A stretch of 64,000 nt of DNA from NCBI RefSeq assembly GCF_011040385.1, contig NZ_JAAIKB010000004.1, positions 398,353-462,352 of the forward strand, in the 5' to 3' direction. Made by a program: the position numbers and the translations under genes. Under the pieces are notes generated by a model. That model was given only the letters and a program-made list of their open reading frames with translations, ran no database searches and was not told where the DNA came from. The stretch comes from Falsiroseomonas algicola. Lineage in GTDB: Bacteria > Pseudomonadota > Alphaproteobacteria > Acetobacterales > Acetobacteraceae. Numbering within the stretch: position 1 is the stretch's first letter; the number at the start of each line of letters is the position of its first letter. Positions 1 to 8,048 of the stretch are shown piece after piece.

Positions 1-1
1 C

Positions 2-304
2 CGCCGCGGCCAGCCCGCCCGCGCGCCCTCGGGCTGCGGGGGCGTGACGCCGCTCGTGTCGCTGGCCACGGTCAAGGCCGCGCAGCGCCGCGCGGTGGCG
101 GAAACCAGGGTCGGCTTCTTCGACTGGTCGGCGGAGGTGACGCAGGATGTCTGCCGCCTGCCCGGCCTGGCCGCCGGCGCCCAGCCCCTGATGCAGCGGG
201 ACCTCGTGCACTTCACCGCCGAGGGCTACCGCCTGACGGCCGAGCGGCTGCACGCCGCCATCCTGCGCGGTGCCGGCCTGGCCGGCGCCTCCCCCGGAGC
301 CTGA
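2..304 (+). CDS. SGNH/GDSL hydrolase-like protein, C-terminal part (5' truncated by window)
   Basis: The reading frame is open from the first bases of the window to a stop just before the MBOAT gene, so the start lies upstream. The visible tail of about 100 residues ends in DLVHFTAEGYRLTAERL. This matches block V of SGNH hydrolases, where Asp and His (DxxH) complete the catalytic triad. It sits 9 bp upstream of an MBOAT O-acyltransferase. SGNH partners of that kind (AlgJ/AlgX-like) commonly take part in O-acetylating exported polysaccharide. The GDSL serine block would lie outside the window, so activity cannot be judged. Confidence 0.7.
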   Translation, partial: RRGQPARAPSGCGGVTPLVSLATVKAAQRRAVAETRVGFFDWSAEVTQDVCRLPGLAAGAQPLMQRDLVHFTAEGYRLTAERLHAAILRGAGLAGASPGA

Positions 305-313
305 CCACCCGCC

Positions 314-1702
314 ATGCTCTTCCCCACGGGCGTCTTCGCCCTGTTCTTCGCCGCGGTCTTCGCGATCCACTGGACGCTGGTCCGCCTGGCCCCCGCCGCT
401 ACCCGGCCCTTCCTGCTGCTCGCCAGCCTCTGCTTCTACGCCTTCTGGAGCATCCCCTTCTGCGCGGCGCTCCTGGCCGTGGGCCTCTTCGCCTGGGCCA
501 TCGGCCTCAAGGTGCGGAGCGACGAAGGTTGGCTGATCGCAGGCGTCGGCGGGATGCTCGGCTGGCTCGCCTACTTCAAATACACCGGCTTCCTGCTGCG
601 GGAGGCGACGCCACTCGCGGTCGCCATCGGCCTGCCGCCCCTGCCCGCGCCGGAGATCCTGCTGCCCGTCGGCATCAGCTTCTACTGCTTCCAGGCCATC
701 TCCTACATGGTGGATGTCAGGCGGGGCGATGTCGCGGTCGAACGCTCGCCGCTCAACGTCCTCGTCTACCTCACCTTCTTCCCGCACCTCGCCGCCGGCC
801 CCATCGTCCGCGCGGCCCACTTCCTGCCCCAGGTCGCGGCACTGCCGGACCGCTGGCGGGTGCCGCTCGCCATGGGCGGGCTGCTGATCCTGGGCGGCCT
901 CTTCAAGAAGATGGTGCTGGCGAACGAGATCGCGACGGGCATCGTGGACCCGGTCTTCCGCGATCCCGCCTCCTACGGCGCGCTCGACATCGCCCTCGCG
1001 GCCTATGGCTACACCATCCAGATCTGGTGCGACTTCTCCGGCTATTCGGACATGGCGATCGGCCTCGCGGCGCTGCTCGGCTACCACTTCCCCAAGAATT
1101 TCGACCAGCCCTTCCGCGCCCTCTCCCTCTCGGACTTCTGGCGGCGCTGGCACATCTCCCTGTCCACCTGGCTGCGGGACTACCTCTACAAGCCGCTCGG
1201 CGGCAGCCGGGGCACGGAAGCGCGCACCGCCCGCAACCTGATGCTGACCATGGTGCTGGGCGGCATCTGGCACGGCGCGGCCTGGACCTTCGTTGCCTGG
1301 GGCGCCCTGCACGGCGCGGCACTGGTCATCGAAAGGGCGCTGGGATTGCGGGATTCACCGACCAGTTGGGCCGGCCGCCTGCTGCGCTGGGCCATCACCT
1401 TCCACATCGTCGTCGCCGCCTTCGTGCTGTTCCGCGCGCCGGACCTGGCGACGGTGGGCGCCATGGCGTCCGGGCTGATCGACCTGGAGACGCCGAGCGA
1501 GGCCTGGACCTGGCGGCTGGTGGCCTTCGTCGGCCTCGGTCTCGGCCTGCACTTCCTGCCGGCCGACCTCCGCCAGCGCAGCGAAGCGGCGCTGGCGCTG
1601 CTGCACCCGATGGTGCTCGGCCTGGTCTTCGGGGCGCTGCTGCTGGGCATCCTGCTGGCGGCGCCGGAAGGCGTGGCGCCGTTCATCTATTTCCAGTTCT
1701 GA
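314..1702 (+). CDS. MBOAT family O-acyltransferase (AlgI/DltB-like)
   Basis: A 462-residue polytopic membrane protein, the usual length for AlgI/DltB-type MBOAT enzymes. These pass acyl (usually acetyl) groups across the inner membrane to acceptors on exported polysaccharide. The diagnostic features are visible: YTIQIWCDFSGYSDMAIG, FWRRWHISLSTWLRDYLY around residues 275-293, and the conserved His in GGIWHGAAWTF around residue 316. A GGAG sequence lies 15-18 bases before the ATG. The SGNH-like gene directly upstream fits an O-acetylation module. The polysaccharide acceptor cannot be read from this window. Confidence 0.92.
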   Translation: MLFPTGVFALFFAAVFAIHWTLVRLAPAATRPFLLLASLCFYAFWSIPFCAALLAVGLFAWAIGLKVRSDEGWLIAGVGGMLGWLAYFKYTGFLLREATPLAVAIGLPPLPAPEILLPVGISFYCFQAISYMVDVRRGDVAVERSPLNVLVYLTFFPHLAAGPIVRAAHFLPQVAALPDRWRVPLAMGGLLILGGLFKKMVLANEIATGIVDPVFRDPASYGALDIALAAYGYTIQIWCDFSGYSDMAIGLAALLGYHFPKNFDQPFRALSLSDFWRRWHISLSTWLRDYLYKPLGGSRGTEARTARNLMLTMVLGGIWHGAAWTFVAWGALHGAALVIERALGLRDSPTSWAGRLLRWAITFHIVVAAFVLFRAPDLATVGAMASGLIDLETPSEAWTWRLVAFVGLGLGLHFLPADLRQRSEAALALLHPMVLGLVFGALLLGILLAAPEGVAPFIYFQF

Positions 1703-1724
1703 TGCAGGCCGCCGAGCCAGACGA

Positions 1725-1784
1725 CATGGCAGGAGGGCTCCGCCCCCCTGCACCCCCCGCCAGGGGCCTCGGGCCCCTGGACCG
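1725..1784 (+). repeat. Interspersed double-hairpin repeat, copy A
   Basis: One hairpin around AGGAGGGCTCCGCCCCCCT is followed by CACCCCCCGCC, then a second hairpin (CAGGGGCCTCGGGCCCCTGG), ending in ACCG. The same order of parts recurs at 19817, 56567, 56655 and 60562. This copy lies just after the MBOAT stop codon and fills most of the 110-base gap to the next gene. Confidence 0.7.
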
Positions 1785-1812
1785 CGAGGTTTTGGGACCG
1801 ATGGAGTAAGCG

Positions 1813-2115
1813 ATGCGCCAGCCCTGGCTCCAGCCCGCCGACACCCCCCCGCCCCGCGGCGTGCCGGACGACTTCTCACCCCGCAGCGCCACGCGCACCG
1901 CAGGCGGCGCCGCGCTGGCCCTCGCCCTCGCCCTGCTGGTCATGGCCGCCGGCCGATCCGCCGAAATCCTGGACGCGGCCTACGGCCTACCCGTCGTGAC
2001 CGGCACCGAAACCCTGATCGCGGTCGCGGAAGCCTGGGACGGGGCGATGCAGGCCATCGGCGTGCCGGCCGCGGTGGACGCCGTCCGCGCCATCCTCTCG
2101 GCAGGCCGCGCATGA
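1813..2115 (+). CDS. Small membrane-anchored protein of unknown function
   Basis: 100 residues: a Pro-rich cytoplasmic N-terminus, one hydrophobic segment (about residues 31-47, AALALALALLVMAA) and a roughly 50-residue helical tail. A GGAG sits 6 bases before the ATG and the stop overlaps the next start (ATGA), so it is probably translated. I do not recognise a family. Its place after an SGNH-MBOAT pair suggests an accessory or a remnant anchor of that locus, such as the N-terminal part of a larger SGNH partner. That is inference. Confidence 0.5.
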   Translation: MRQPWLQPADTPPPRGVPDDFSPRSATRTAGGAALALALALLVMAAGRSAEILDAAYGLPVVTGTETLIAVAEAWDGAMQAIGVPAAVDAVRAILSAGRA

Positions 2116-2780
2116 CGACCGGGCCGCGGGGGATGCTGGCCATCTGGAGCGACGTCGCGCCCGAGGCGGCGACGGACTACCTCCACTGGCTGACCCGCGA
2201 ACATACGGAGGAACGCGTCTCCACACCCGGCTTCGTCGGCGTCCGGGTCCTTCAGGCCGGGATACCCGGCACGAACCGCTTCCTGATGCTCTACGACCTG
2301 GCCAGCCCCGCCGTGGTCGGCAGCGCGGCCTACCTCGCCAGGCTGAACGCCCCCACGCCCTGGACGCGGCGCATCATGGCCGGGGTCACCAATGTCGCCC
2401 GCGGCGGCGGCGCGGTGGTGGCTGAGGCCGGGCGCGGCCAGGGCAGCTGCGTCATGGCCCTGCGGCTGGACGAGCCACCCCGCCCGGACCAGGACTCGCT
2501 GCGCTCCCTCATCGCCGGGGACCGCATCTGCGCCGCGCGCCTGATCGAGGTCGATGCCGCCGGCACCGGCGTCGCCACGGCGGAAAAGGCGCTACGCCGC
2601 GGCGATGGACGCTTCGCCGGGCTGCTGCTGCTGGAGGGGCTGAATGTCCCCGCCCTGGAGGCCGCGCTGGCGACAAACCGCCCGGCCCTCGCGGCCCTCG
2701 GCGCGGCGGATGCGGAGGCGGTCCCTCACCGCGTCATCTTCGCGCTGACGGGGGCGGAACTGGCCAGCGGTGCCTGTTGA
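2112..2780 (+). CDS. DUF4286-like / EthD-type alpha-beta barrel protein
   Basis: 222 residues overlapping the preceding gene by 4 bases. The N-terminal half contains WSDVAPEAATDYLHWLTREHTEERVSTPGF, the look of dimeric alpha+beta barrel proteins of the DUF4286/EthD type. It is followed by LMLYDLASPAVVGSAAYL and LNAPTPWTRRIM, both typical of the family. The C-terminal half appears to be a second, diverged copy of the fold. Members are poorly characterised, often sitting near catabolic oxidoreductases. No active-site prediction is possible. Confidence 0.6.
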   Translation: MTTGPRGMLAIWSDVAPEAATDYLHWLTREHTEERVSTPGFVGVRVLQAGIPGTNRFLMLYDLASPAVVGSAAYLARLNAPTPWTRRIMAGVTNVARGGGAVVAEAGRGQGSCVMALRLDEPPRPDQDSLRSLIAGDRICAARLIEVDAAGTGVATAEKALRRGDGRFAGLLLLEGLNVPALEAALATNRPALAALGAADAEAVPHRVIFALTGAELASGAC

Positions 2781-2915
2781 CCTCCGAGAGGCCAGCGCGA
2801 CCCGGGATGCTGATCGGGTTGGCTTGGCGCTTGCCATGGCATAGACGCCAGGCCCGACCGTGGAGCGACCGGCATACCCGACGGCTTGGCGGTCGTCGTC
2901 AATCGCCGTAGCCTG

Positions 2916-3107
2916 CTACCCGCGCTTCAGTAGGCTCTCAACGCCACGAATCTTCCGAGCGACCTGCATCAGCGGCGGTGTCAGGGCGGTCGTCAGAATG
3001 GTGGCCAGCGCTTTCTCAGGCGATGCTGGCGTGGTGGCCACCGGAGCAGCAGGCGAAGCGGCTGGCGCAGCCGGTGGCCGCCCTCCGCCGGAAGCGGGCT
3101 CAGCCAT
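2916..3107 (-). CDS. Small Ala/Pro-rich protein, third gene of a three-gene cassette
   Basis: 63 residues: a low-complexity Gly/Ala/Pro N-terminal half, then a basic amphipathic segment ending VARKIRGVESLLKRG. Its ATG lies inside the end of the previous gene (8-base overlap), which suggests translational coupling. No family is recognised. The DNA here is visibly lower in GC than the flanks. Downstream, 2781-2915 holds no recognisable feature. Confidence 0.4.
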   Translation of the reverse strand: MAEPASGGGRPPAAPAASPAAPVATTPASPEKALATILTTALTPPLMQVARKIRGVESLLKRG

Positions 3108-3315
3108 CCCTAAGGTCCTCCTTCTCGAGAACCGCTGCCAGGACTCGGCTCTCGGTCGTGCCGCTCCACCAGCCCTTCTTCACGACGCGCATCGCCGGAG
3201 GTTGCACCTGGGCTGGGTAGGCGCGGTTGCTGGGTGGCGACACCTCCGTGCTCCCCCTCTTCTGGCCGGACGGTTCGCCCGTCATCCCGCCGTCGCGGTT
3301 CGGGGTGGATGCCAT
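3100..3315 (-). CDS. Small hydrophilic protein, second gene of a three-gene cassette
   Basis: 71 residues from an ATG at 3315 with AGGAG 9 bases upstream, a good ribosome binding site. The first half is polar and the second half (RAYPAQVQPPAMRVVKKGWW, then a Leu/Glu-rich end) has the composition of a real domain. It lies in a different frame inside the 3' end of the 3-TM protein gene and overlaps the next small gene by 8 bases. Family unknown. It could instead be the displaced true C-terminus of the membrane protein if a frameshift occurred. Confidence 0.45.
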   Translation of the reverse strand: MASTPNRDGGMTGEPSGQKRGSTEVSPPSNRAYPAQVQPPAMRVVKKGWWSGTTESRVLAAVLEKEDLRDG

Positions 3316-3943
3316 GGGACTGGGCTCCTGCGTGGTCGTTATCCGCGACGCTGATATGGGCATGCACAGTAACGCCAACCAGTATGAGCGTGGCAAGGAC
3401 AGACGCCAGCATGCAGAGGCCCGCCCAGGCACGGCGGGTCGCCCGCCGCTGGTTGATCAGCCGGTTGTTATGCGTCGCGACGGCATATTGCCGTGCCATT
3501 TCGTTCTTCAGGACCGTCAGGCCATCGGGCGGGGGTGGGCCCGCTTCCGTCTGGCCTGTCGCCGCGCGCTGCGCCGCCTCCGCCGCGGCCAGGCTGAGCG
3601 CGTAGGTACGAAGATCGGGCTCCGGGGCAAGGTAGCGGAACCTGGCTGGGGCGATCGACGCCGCGAGGAAGCCGATCGTGGCAAGGCTGGAGAGTGCGAC
3701 ACAGCCGAGCAGGGTTGCGACGGCCCACCACAGCGCGGCGGTCAATGCGGGAAGGTTGCTCGCCAAGCCAACGATCGCAGCAAGCTGCAGGGCAAGGCTC
3801 GCCGCGAAGAACGGCAGCGATCGCCAGATATTCTCCTCCTGGTCGATCTCCTTCCGGTAGTTGTCCCCGAACGCCTTTTCGACATGATCGAGCAGCTTGT
3901 CCGTCAACAACCCTGATGCCGGATCGCCGGAATCGCTCGCCAT
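3110..3943 (-). CDS. Three-TM membrane protein, SLATT/Pycsar-effector-like topology, unknown function
   Basis: 277 residues from the ATG at 3943, which has GGAGG about 13 bases upstream. A longer upstream extension reads as non-coding. The N-terminal helix (FGDNYRKEIDQEENIWRSLPF) leads into TM segments at about 43-61, 70-97 and 172-193. The segment before the last TM has the pattern YAVATHNNRLINQRR. Small multi-TM proteins with such Asn/Arg-rich helices occur among membrane-disrupting defence effectors (SLATT, PycTM), but similarity here is only in layout. The last 70 residues overlap another gene and look off-frame. Function unproven. Confidence 0.6.
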   Translation of the reverse strand: MASDSGDPASGLLTDKLLDHVEKAFGDNYRKEIDQEENIWRSLPFFAASLALQLAAIVGLASNLPALTAALWWAVATLLGCVALSSLATIGFLAASIAPARFRYLAPEPDLRTYALSLAAAEAAQRAATGQTEAGPPPPDGLTVLKNEMARQYAVATHNNRLINQRRATRRAWAGLCMLASVLATLILVGVTVHAHISVADNDHAGAQSHGIHPEPRRRDDGRTVRPEEGEHGGVATQQPRLPSPGATSGDARREEGLVERHDREPSPGSGSREGGP

Positions 3944-4105
3944 GGTGCCAAGGAGCCTCCGACACGCCACAACTCGTTTCGTATCGAATACCGCATGGGC
4001 ATTCGGAACTCGACTGCTTTTCCCGCTGTCCGCATCGCGGGCGGCGGACCGGTCGACCAGGCAAGGGCCCGATCGGTCACGCAACCGCGCCGACGGCCTT
4101 GCACC

Positions 4106-4137
4106 TGGTTCCGCGAGGACACTCCCTCGCGGAACCA
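4106..4137 (-). other. Perfect 13-bp stem-loop
   Basis: TGGTTCCGCGAGG pairs exactly with CCTCGCGGAACCA across a 6-base loop, directly downstream of the SGNH hydrolase gene. There is no T-run on the minus strand after it. It may stabilise the 3' end or act as a factor-dependent stop. The rest of the 3944-4144 gap shows no clear promoter. Confidence 0.55.
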
Positions 4138-4144
4138 AGCCTCC

Positions 4145-4789
4145 CTACCGCACCCCGGCGACCTGCGTCCGCTCCATCGACCGCATCAGCCCGGTCCACC
4201 AGTTGCGGTACCACTCCGCCGTCGGGTGGACGCCGTCATGCGAGTCATAGGTGCAACGCGCCTCCCGCCCGCGATTGATCGCGGGCAGGTGGCGCAGCGC
4301 GTCATCGGCCTGGTTCACGCGGCGCGCCAGCATCCGGTCCAGCGCCGTGCTGCCCTGTTCCAGCTGGGCGTCGCGGTTGAAGCAGCCGGGCGTCGCCCAG
4401 ATGATGCGCGCGGCCGGCCAGCGTTCCATCACCGCGCTGATCTGGCGGAGATAGGAATCCGCCTCCTCGTTCCGCATGCCGCGGAGGTCATTGGTCCCGA
4501 AGACCAGCACCAGGCGACGGGCGCAGCGGGGTTCCTGCTGGCGCAGCCAGGTGATGCCGGCACCGCCACGGGCGATCACCTGGAATCCCTGGGCCTGGGC
4601 GAAGGGCGCCATGCCGACCGCCAGGCTGTCGCCCAGCAGCACGTCCGGGCAGCCATTCTGGGCGGCGGCGGGCGCGGGCGCGCCCATCAGCCCGGCCAGC
4701 AGCGGCAGCAGCAGCGTCCAGCGACCATGGCTCCGCACGCGGCCCATCGAGAATCGGCCGTCCAGCCCAAGGCGCTTCCGCATGCGCAT
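4145..4789 (-). CDS. Exported SGNH/GDSL-family hydrolase
   Basis: 214 residues. An Arg-rich start and hydrophobic core (about 25-43, ending APAAAQ) make a signal peptide, so the enzyme probably acts in the periplasm. Catalytic blocks are complete: LLGDSLAVG (Ser55), GTND (98-101), and DGVHP (Asp185, His188). The start at 4789 has an excellent AGGAGGTG 10 bases upstream. It is an esterase/lipase-like fold; the substrate is not predictable. A role in removing acyl groups added by the nearby MBOAT system is possible but speculative. Confidence 0.85.
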   Translation of the reverse strand: MRMRKRLGLDGRFSMGRVRSHGRWTLLLPLLAGLMGAPAPAAAQNGCPDVLLGDSLAVGMAPFAQAQGFQVIARGGAGITWLRQQEPRCARRLVLVFGTNDLRGMRNEEADSYLRQISAVMERWPAARIIWATPGCFNRDAQLEQGSTALDRMLARRVNQADDALRHLPAINRGREARCTYDSHDGVHPTAEWYRNWWTGLMRSMERTQVAGVR

Positions 4790-5257
4790 GCTCCGCCATC
4801 ACCTCCTGCGATCGCCGGCGCATGTGGCGCCGGGGTTGCTACCATGGCGTTAACCCAGGACGGGCCGTGCCGTTCAGGACCTGCGGTCCCAGCCGCGCCG
4901 GCGGGGCCGGGGCGCGCAACCCCCGCGGGCCCTGTTGGCGCGCGGCGGGGGAGCCCGTCCGAGGGGGCGGGGCCGGGGGCATAACCCGCGCGGCGCAGCG
5001 CGCCAACCCCGGCAGGGGTTTTCGAGCTTTCACGAAAATGATGGCGCAACGGAATATGTTCGCGGTATGTTCGACAGATCAGGCGCCCGGACTCCGCGCG
5101 CCCTGGATCGCCCATCCCGCCCAACCACCCCGTGAAAACGGTGCTAAACGTGCATAAGAGGGTAAATCGGCTTTAGATTTATGTGACCTGAAGGCCACAG
5201 CCCGCCCACGCAGGCCCCAGCTTGCAGCCGGCCCCGACCCGCGCCCATATCACCCGC
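4790..5257. other. Divergent intergenic region
   Basis: 468 bases between the divergent SGNH and ThiF genes. 4850-5000 is very GC-rich without clear structure. 5010-5200 is comparatively AT-rich (for example GTTTTCGAGCTTTCACGAAAATG and CATAAGAGGGTAAATCGG) and is the likely promoter area. I cannot assign -35/-10 boxes with confidence. No RNA gene is visible. Confidence 0.4.
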
Positions 5258-6082
5258 ATGGACCTCGACTTCACGGATGCGGAGCTCCGCCGCTACTCCC
5301 GGCACATATTGCTGGAGGAAGTGGGCGCCATCGGCCAGTCGCGGCTGCGATCGGCCCGCGTGCTGCTGGTCGGCGCCGGGGGGCTCGGCTCGCCGCTCGC
5401 CCTCTACCTGGCCGCGGCGGGCGTCGGCACGCTCGGCATCATCGATGATGACCGGCTGGAACTGTCCAACCTCCAGCGCCAGGTCGCCCATGTCACCGCC
5501 CGCATCGGCCGCAACAAGGCGGACAGCGCGGCGGAGACGATCGGCGCCCTGAACCCCGAGGTGAAGGTGGAGGTCCATGCCAGGCGGCTGGATGCCGCCT
5601 GGGCGTGGGAGAACGTGCCGAAATACGACCTCGTCTGCGACGGCACCGACAATTTCGCCACCCGCTTCCTGCTGGGCGATGCCTGCCACCTGCTCGGCCG
5701 GCCGCTGGTCTCGGCAGCCGTGCTGCGGTTCGAGGGCCAGCTCTCCGTCTTCAAGTCGCATCTCGGGCATCCGCATCCCTGCCACCGCTGCCTGCATCCG
5801 GAACCGCCGCCGGAAGGGCTCGTGCCGACCTGTTCGGAGGCGGGCGTGCTCGGCGCTGTCACCGGCGTCATGGGCACGCTGCAGGCGACGGAGGCGCTGA
5901 AGCTCATCCTCGGCATCGGGGAGGATCTGTCCGGCCGCCTGCTGCTCTGGGATGCGCTGGATGCGCGCTTCCGCGCCGTGAAGCTGAAGCGCGACCCCGC
6001 CTGCGCCCTGTGCGGGGAGGCGGCGACGATCCACGACCTCTCGGCCCATGCCGAGACCACCGCCCCGGCCTGCGCGATTTGA
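5258..6082 (+). CDS. ThiF/MoeB-family adenylyltransferase (E1-like)
   Basis: 274 residues from the ATG at 5258; a TTG 36 bases upstream is less likely. E1-like enzymes adenylate the C-terminal glycine of sulfur carriers such as MoaD or ThiS. The nucleotide loop GAGGLGSP is at 39-46, followed by DDDRLELSNLQRQ and DGTDNFATR. A Cys in PTCSEAGVLG corresponds to the catalytic loop. Two zinc CxxC pairs (CHRC, CALC) mark the MoeB/ThiF type. No rhodanese domain is fused. A DsrE-like sulfur-transfer-fold gene overlaps downstream, which fits a sulfur-relay role. Confidence 0.88.
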   Translation: MDLDFTDAELRRYSRHILLEEVGAIGQSRLRSARVLLVGAGGLGSPLALYLAAAGVGTLGIIDDDRLELSNLQRQVAHVTARIGRNKADSAAETIGALNPEVKVEVHARRLDAAWAWENVPKYDLVCDGTDNFATRFLLGDACHLLGRPLVSAAVLRFEGQLSVFKSHLGHPHPCHRCLHPEPPPEGLVPTCSEAGVLGAVTGVMGTLQATEALKLILGIGEDLSGRLLLWDALDARFRAVKLKRDPACALCGEAATIHDLSAHAETTAPACAI

Positions 6083-6453
6083 CCCAGCCCCTCGGCATCC
6101 TGCTGCGGCACGGCGACCATGAGGCCGCGCATTACGCCCTGGTGCTGGCCACCGGCGCCGCGGCGGTCGGGCGCGACGTCACCCTCTTCGCCACCAATGG
6201 TGGCTGCCGCCTGTTCCTGGCGACCGCGCCCCTGGTGGAGGAGGCGCGGGAGGCCCTGCTGGAATCCCGTGGCGTCGCCGGCATCGCCCCCCTGATGGAG
6301 GCCGCCCGCGAGCTCGGCATCCGCCTCATCGCCTGCGAGGCCGGGCTCAAGGCCGAAGGATTGGCCGCTGCCTCCCTCGCCCCGGGGGTGGAGGTGGCGG
6401 GGGTCATCACCTTCCTGGCGGCCATCGGCGCGGGGCAGGTCATCAGCCTGTAA
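6079..6453 (+). CDS. DsrE/DsrF-like family protein
   Basis: 124 residues starting at a TTG that overlaps the upstream TGA (TTGA); no other in-frame start fits the domain. The order LLRHGDHEAAHYALVLATGAAAVGRDVTLFATNGG is the first strand-helix-strand of the DsrE fold. A conserved Cys follows in LIACEAG. The family carries sulfur or serves as small redox proteins. Coupling to an E1-like gene suggests a shared sulfur pathway, but the partner is unknown. Confidence 0.72.
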   Translation: MTQPLGILLRHGDHEAAHYALVLATGAAAVGRDVTLFATNGGCRLFLATAPLVEEAREALLESRGVAGIAPLMEAARELGIRLIACEAGLKAEGLAAASLAPGVEVAGVITFLAAIGAGQVISL

Positions 6454-6511
6454 ACCTTGACCCCTCCCCCGGCGCGGGCGAAGCCTGTGCGATCGGGAAA
6501 CGGGGGTTCGC

Positions 6512-7285
6512 ATGGTCCGCATCGGCATCTGTGGCATCGCCGGCCGCATGGGGCGGCTGCTGGCGGAGGAAGCGGTGCAGGCCGGCGCGACGCTCGCCGG
6601 GGGCATCGACCGTCCGGGCGCCGACCCCGCCGGCCTGCCCGCCCCCCTGCTGCCGGATGCGAGCGCGCTGTTCGCCGCCAGCGACGTGGTGATCGACTTC
6701 ACCCACGCCTCCGCCGCCGCCGGCCACGCCGCCGCCGCCGCCGCCGCGGGCCGCGCCTATGTGCTGGGCACCACCGGCCTGACCTTGGAGGAGGAGGCCG
6801 CCGTCACCGCCGCCGCCGGGCGCGCGCCGATCTGCTACGCCGCCAACTACTCCACCGGCGTGAATCTGGTGCTCGCCATCGCGGAACGCATGGGCGCCAC
6901 CCTGCCGCCCGAGCAATACGACGCCGAGATCCTGGAGATGCATCACCGCCAGAAGGTGGATGCCCCGTCGGGCACCGCCATCGCCATGGGCCGCGCCGTC
7001 GCCAAGGGGCGGGGGAAGACCCTGGAGGAGGTCGGGATCGAGTCCGGCCGGGATGGCCATACCGGCGCCCGCAAGACCGGCCCGATCGGCTTCGCCGCGC
7101 TGCGCGGAGGCCAGGTGGTGGGGGAGCACACCCTTCTCTTTGCCAGCGGGACGGAGCAGATCGCCCTCACCCATCGCAGCTTCGACCGGCGTTCCTACGC
7201 GACGGGCGCGATCCGCGCGGCGCTCTGGCTGCAGGACAAGCCCGCCGGCCTCTATTCCATGATGGATGTGCTCGGCATGCGCTGA
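6512..7285 (+). CDS. dapB: 4-hydroxy-tetrahydrodipicolinate reductase
   Basis: 257 residues, normal length. It reduces 4-hydroxy-tetrahydrodipicolinate with NAD(P)H in the lysine/diaminopimelate pathway. GIAGRMG (8-14) is the dinucleotide loop. The catalytic block is EMHHRQKVDAPSGTA with His144-His145 and Lys148, and DAPSGTA binds substrate. VIDFTHASA and GTTGL are also family signatures. The stop overlaps the next start (TGATG). Confidence 0.96.
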   Translation: MVRIGICGIAGRMGRLLAEEAVQAGATLAGGIDRPGADPAGLPAPLLPDASALFAASDVVIDFTHASAAAGHAAAAAAAGRAYVLGTTGLTLEEEAAVTAAAGRAPICYAANYSTGVNLVLAIAERMGATLPPEQYDAEILEMHHRQKVDAPSGTAIAMGRAVAKGRGKTLEEVGIESGRDGHTGARKTGPIGFAALRGGQVVGEHTLLFASGTEQIALTHRSFDRRSYATGAIRAALWLQDKPAGLYSMMDVLGMR

Positions 7286-7905
7286 TGCCGGGCAATTGGG
7301 ACGCTGCGGCGCTGGTGGCCGAGACCGGCGGCGTGGCCTGGCACCTGACAAGCCGCGCCGCCCTGCCGATGCTCCGCCGCCACGGCCTGCTCAGCGCCCA
7401 GGCCCTGGTCGCGCTGTTCGAGGTGGCGGAACCGGCGGCCACCGAATTGCTGGAAGCCAATCGCGACCGCTTCGTTGCCCTGCACCACCCGCGCCATGGC
7501 ACAGTCGAATTGCGGCGGCAGCAGATGTGGGACAGCAAGCTGGTCCCGGCACTGGAAGGCAGTGGCAGCACGGCCGCGCAATGGCGTCGTCATATCAACG
7601 GCCATGTCTTCTTCTGGCTCGACCCCACGCGGCTGGAAGGCCTTCGCAACGCGGATCCGGCCCGCCCGCAGGTGGCGCTGCGGATTGACTTGCGGCGCCT
7701 GCTGGATCGCCACGGCGCGGCTGCACGGCTGACCCCCATCAACACCGGCGCCGTCCGTCATCCCCGCCACCGGCGAAGCCTGGCGGATTGGCACCCCATC
7801 GGCGCCTACGCCGATCCGCGCGGCAGGCCGCCGGTGGAACTCGCCATCCCGGGCGCGGTGCCTGACCTTCAAGGGCTGCTGCTCGACCCCTGGCCACAAC
7901 CCTGA
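7285..7905 (+). CDS. DUF7002-like protein of unknown function
   Basis: 206 residues, coupled to dapB by TGATG. The opening AWHLTSRAALPMLRRHGLLSA resembles the HxT...LxxIxxxGL start seen in DUF7002 and in ADP-ribosyltransferase-fold families. HVFFWLDPTRLEGL in the middle and WHPIGAY near the end are also conserved-looking. I know no biochemical role for the family. An ART-like fold is inference from motif spacing. Co-translation with dapB is probably chance or for expression only. Confidence 0.55.
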   Translation: MPGNWDAAALVAETGGVAWHLTSRAALPMLRRHGLLSAQALVALFEVAEPAATELLEANRDRFVALHHPRHGTVELRRQQMWDSKLVPALEGSGSTAAQWRRHINGHVFFWLDPTRLEGLRNADPARPQVALRIDLRRLLDRHGAAARLTPINTGAVRHPRHRRSLADWHPIGAYADPRGRPPVELAIPGAVPDLQGLLLDPWPQP

Positions 7906-7939
7906 CGCGATCGAAACCCCTCGCGGCTGCCCAACTGCC

Positions 7940-7968
7940 TTGACCCCGCCATCTTGCACTGCGATACG
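7940..7968 (+). promoter_or_regulatory. Candidate sigma-70 promoter of metK
   Basis: TTGACC, a 17-base spacer, then GATACG. The -35 matches consensus at five of six positions; the -10 is weak. It would give a leader of about 75 bases before metK, which contains an outer stem CCGGAT (7977-7982) with ATCCGG (8013-8018). Confidence 0.45.
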
Positions 7969-8048
7969 CGCCCGTCCCGGATCCGCCGGGCCAATCTTGC
8001 CAGGCCGGGGCAATCCGGCTCTCCCGCGACAAGAGGCCGAACCAAGCC

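Noticed and set aside
3944..4138. N-terminal extension of the 3-TM protein
   Set aside because: Arg/Ser-rich, no hydrophobic or conserved segment, and the ATG at 3943 has its own ribosome binding site.
7969..8048. Known SAM-II or SAM/SAH riboswitch before metK
   Set aside because: None of the conserved cores of these classes can be seen; only generic stems remain.
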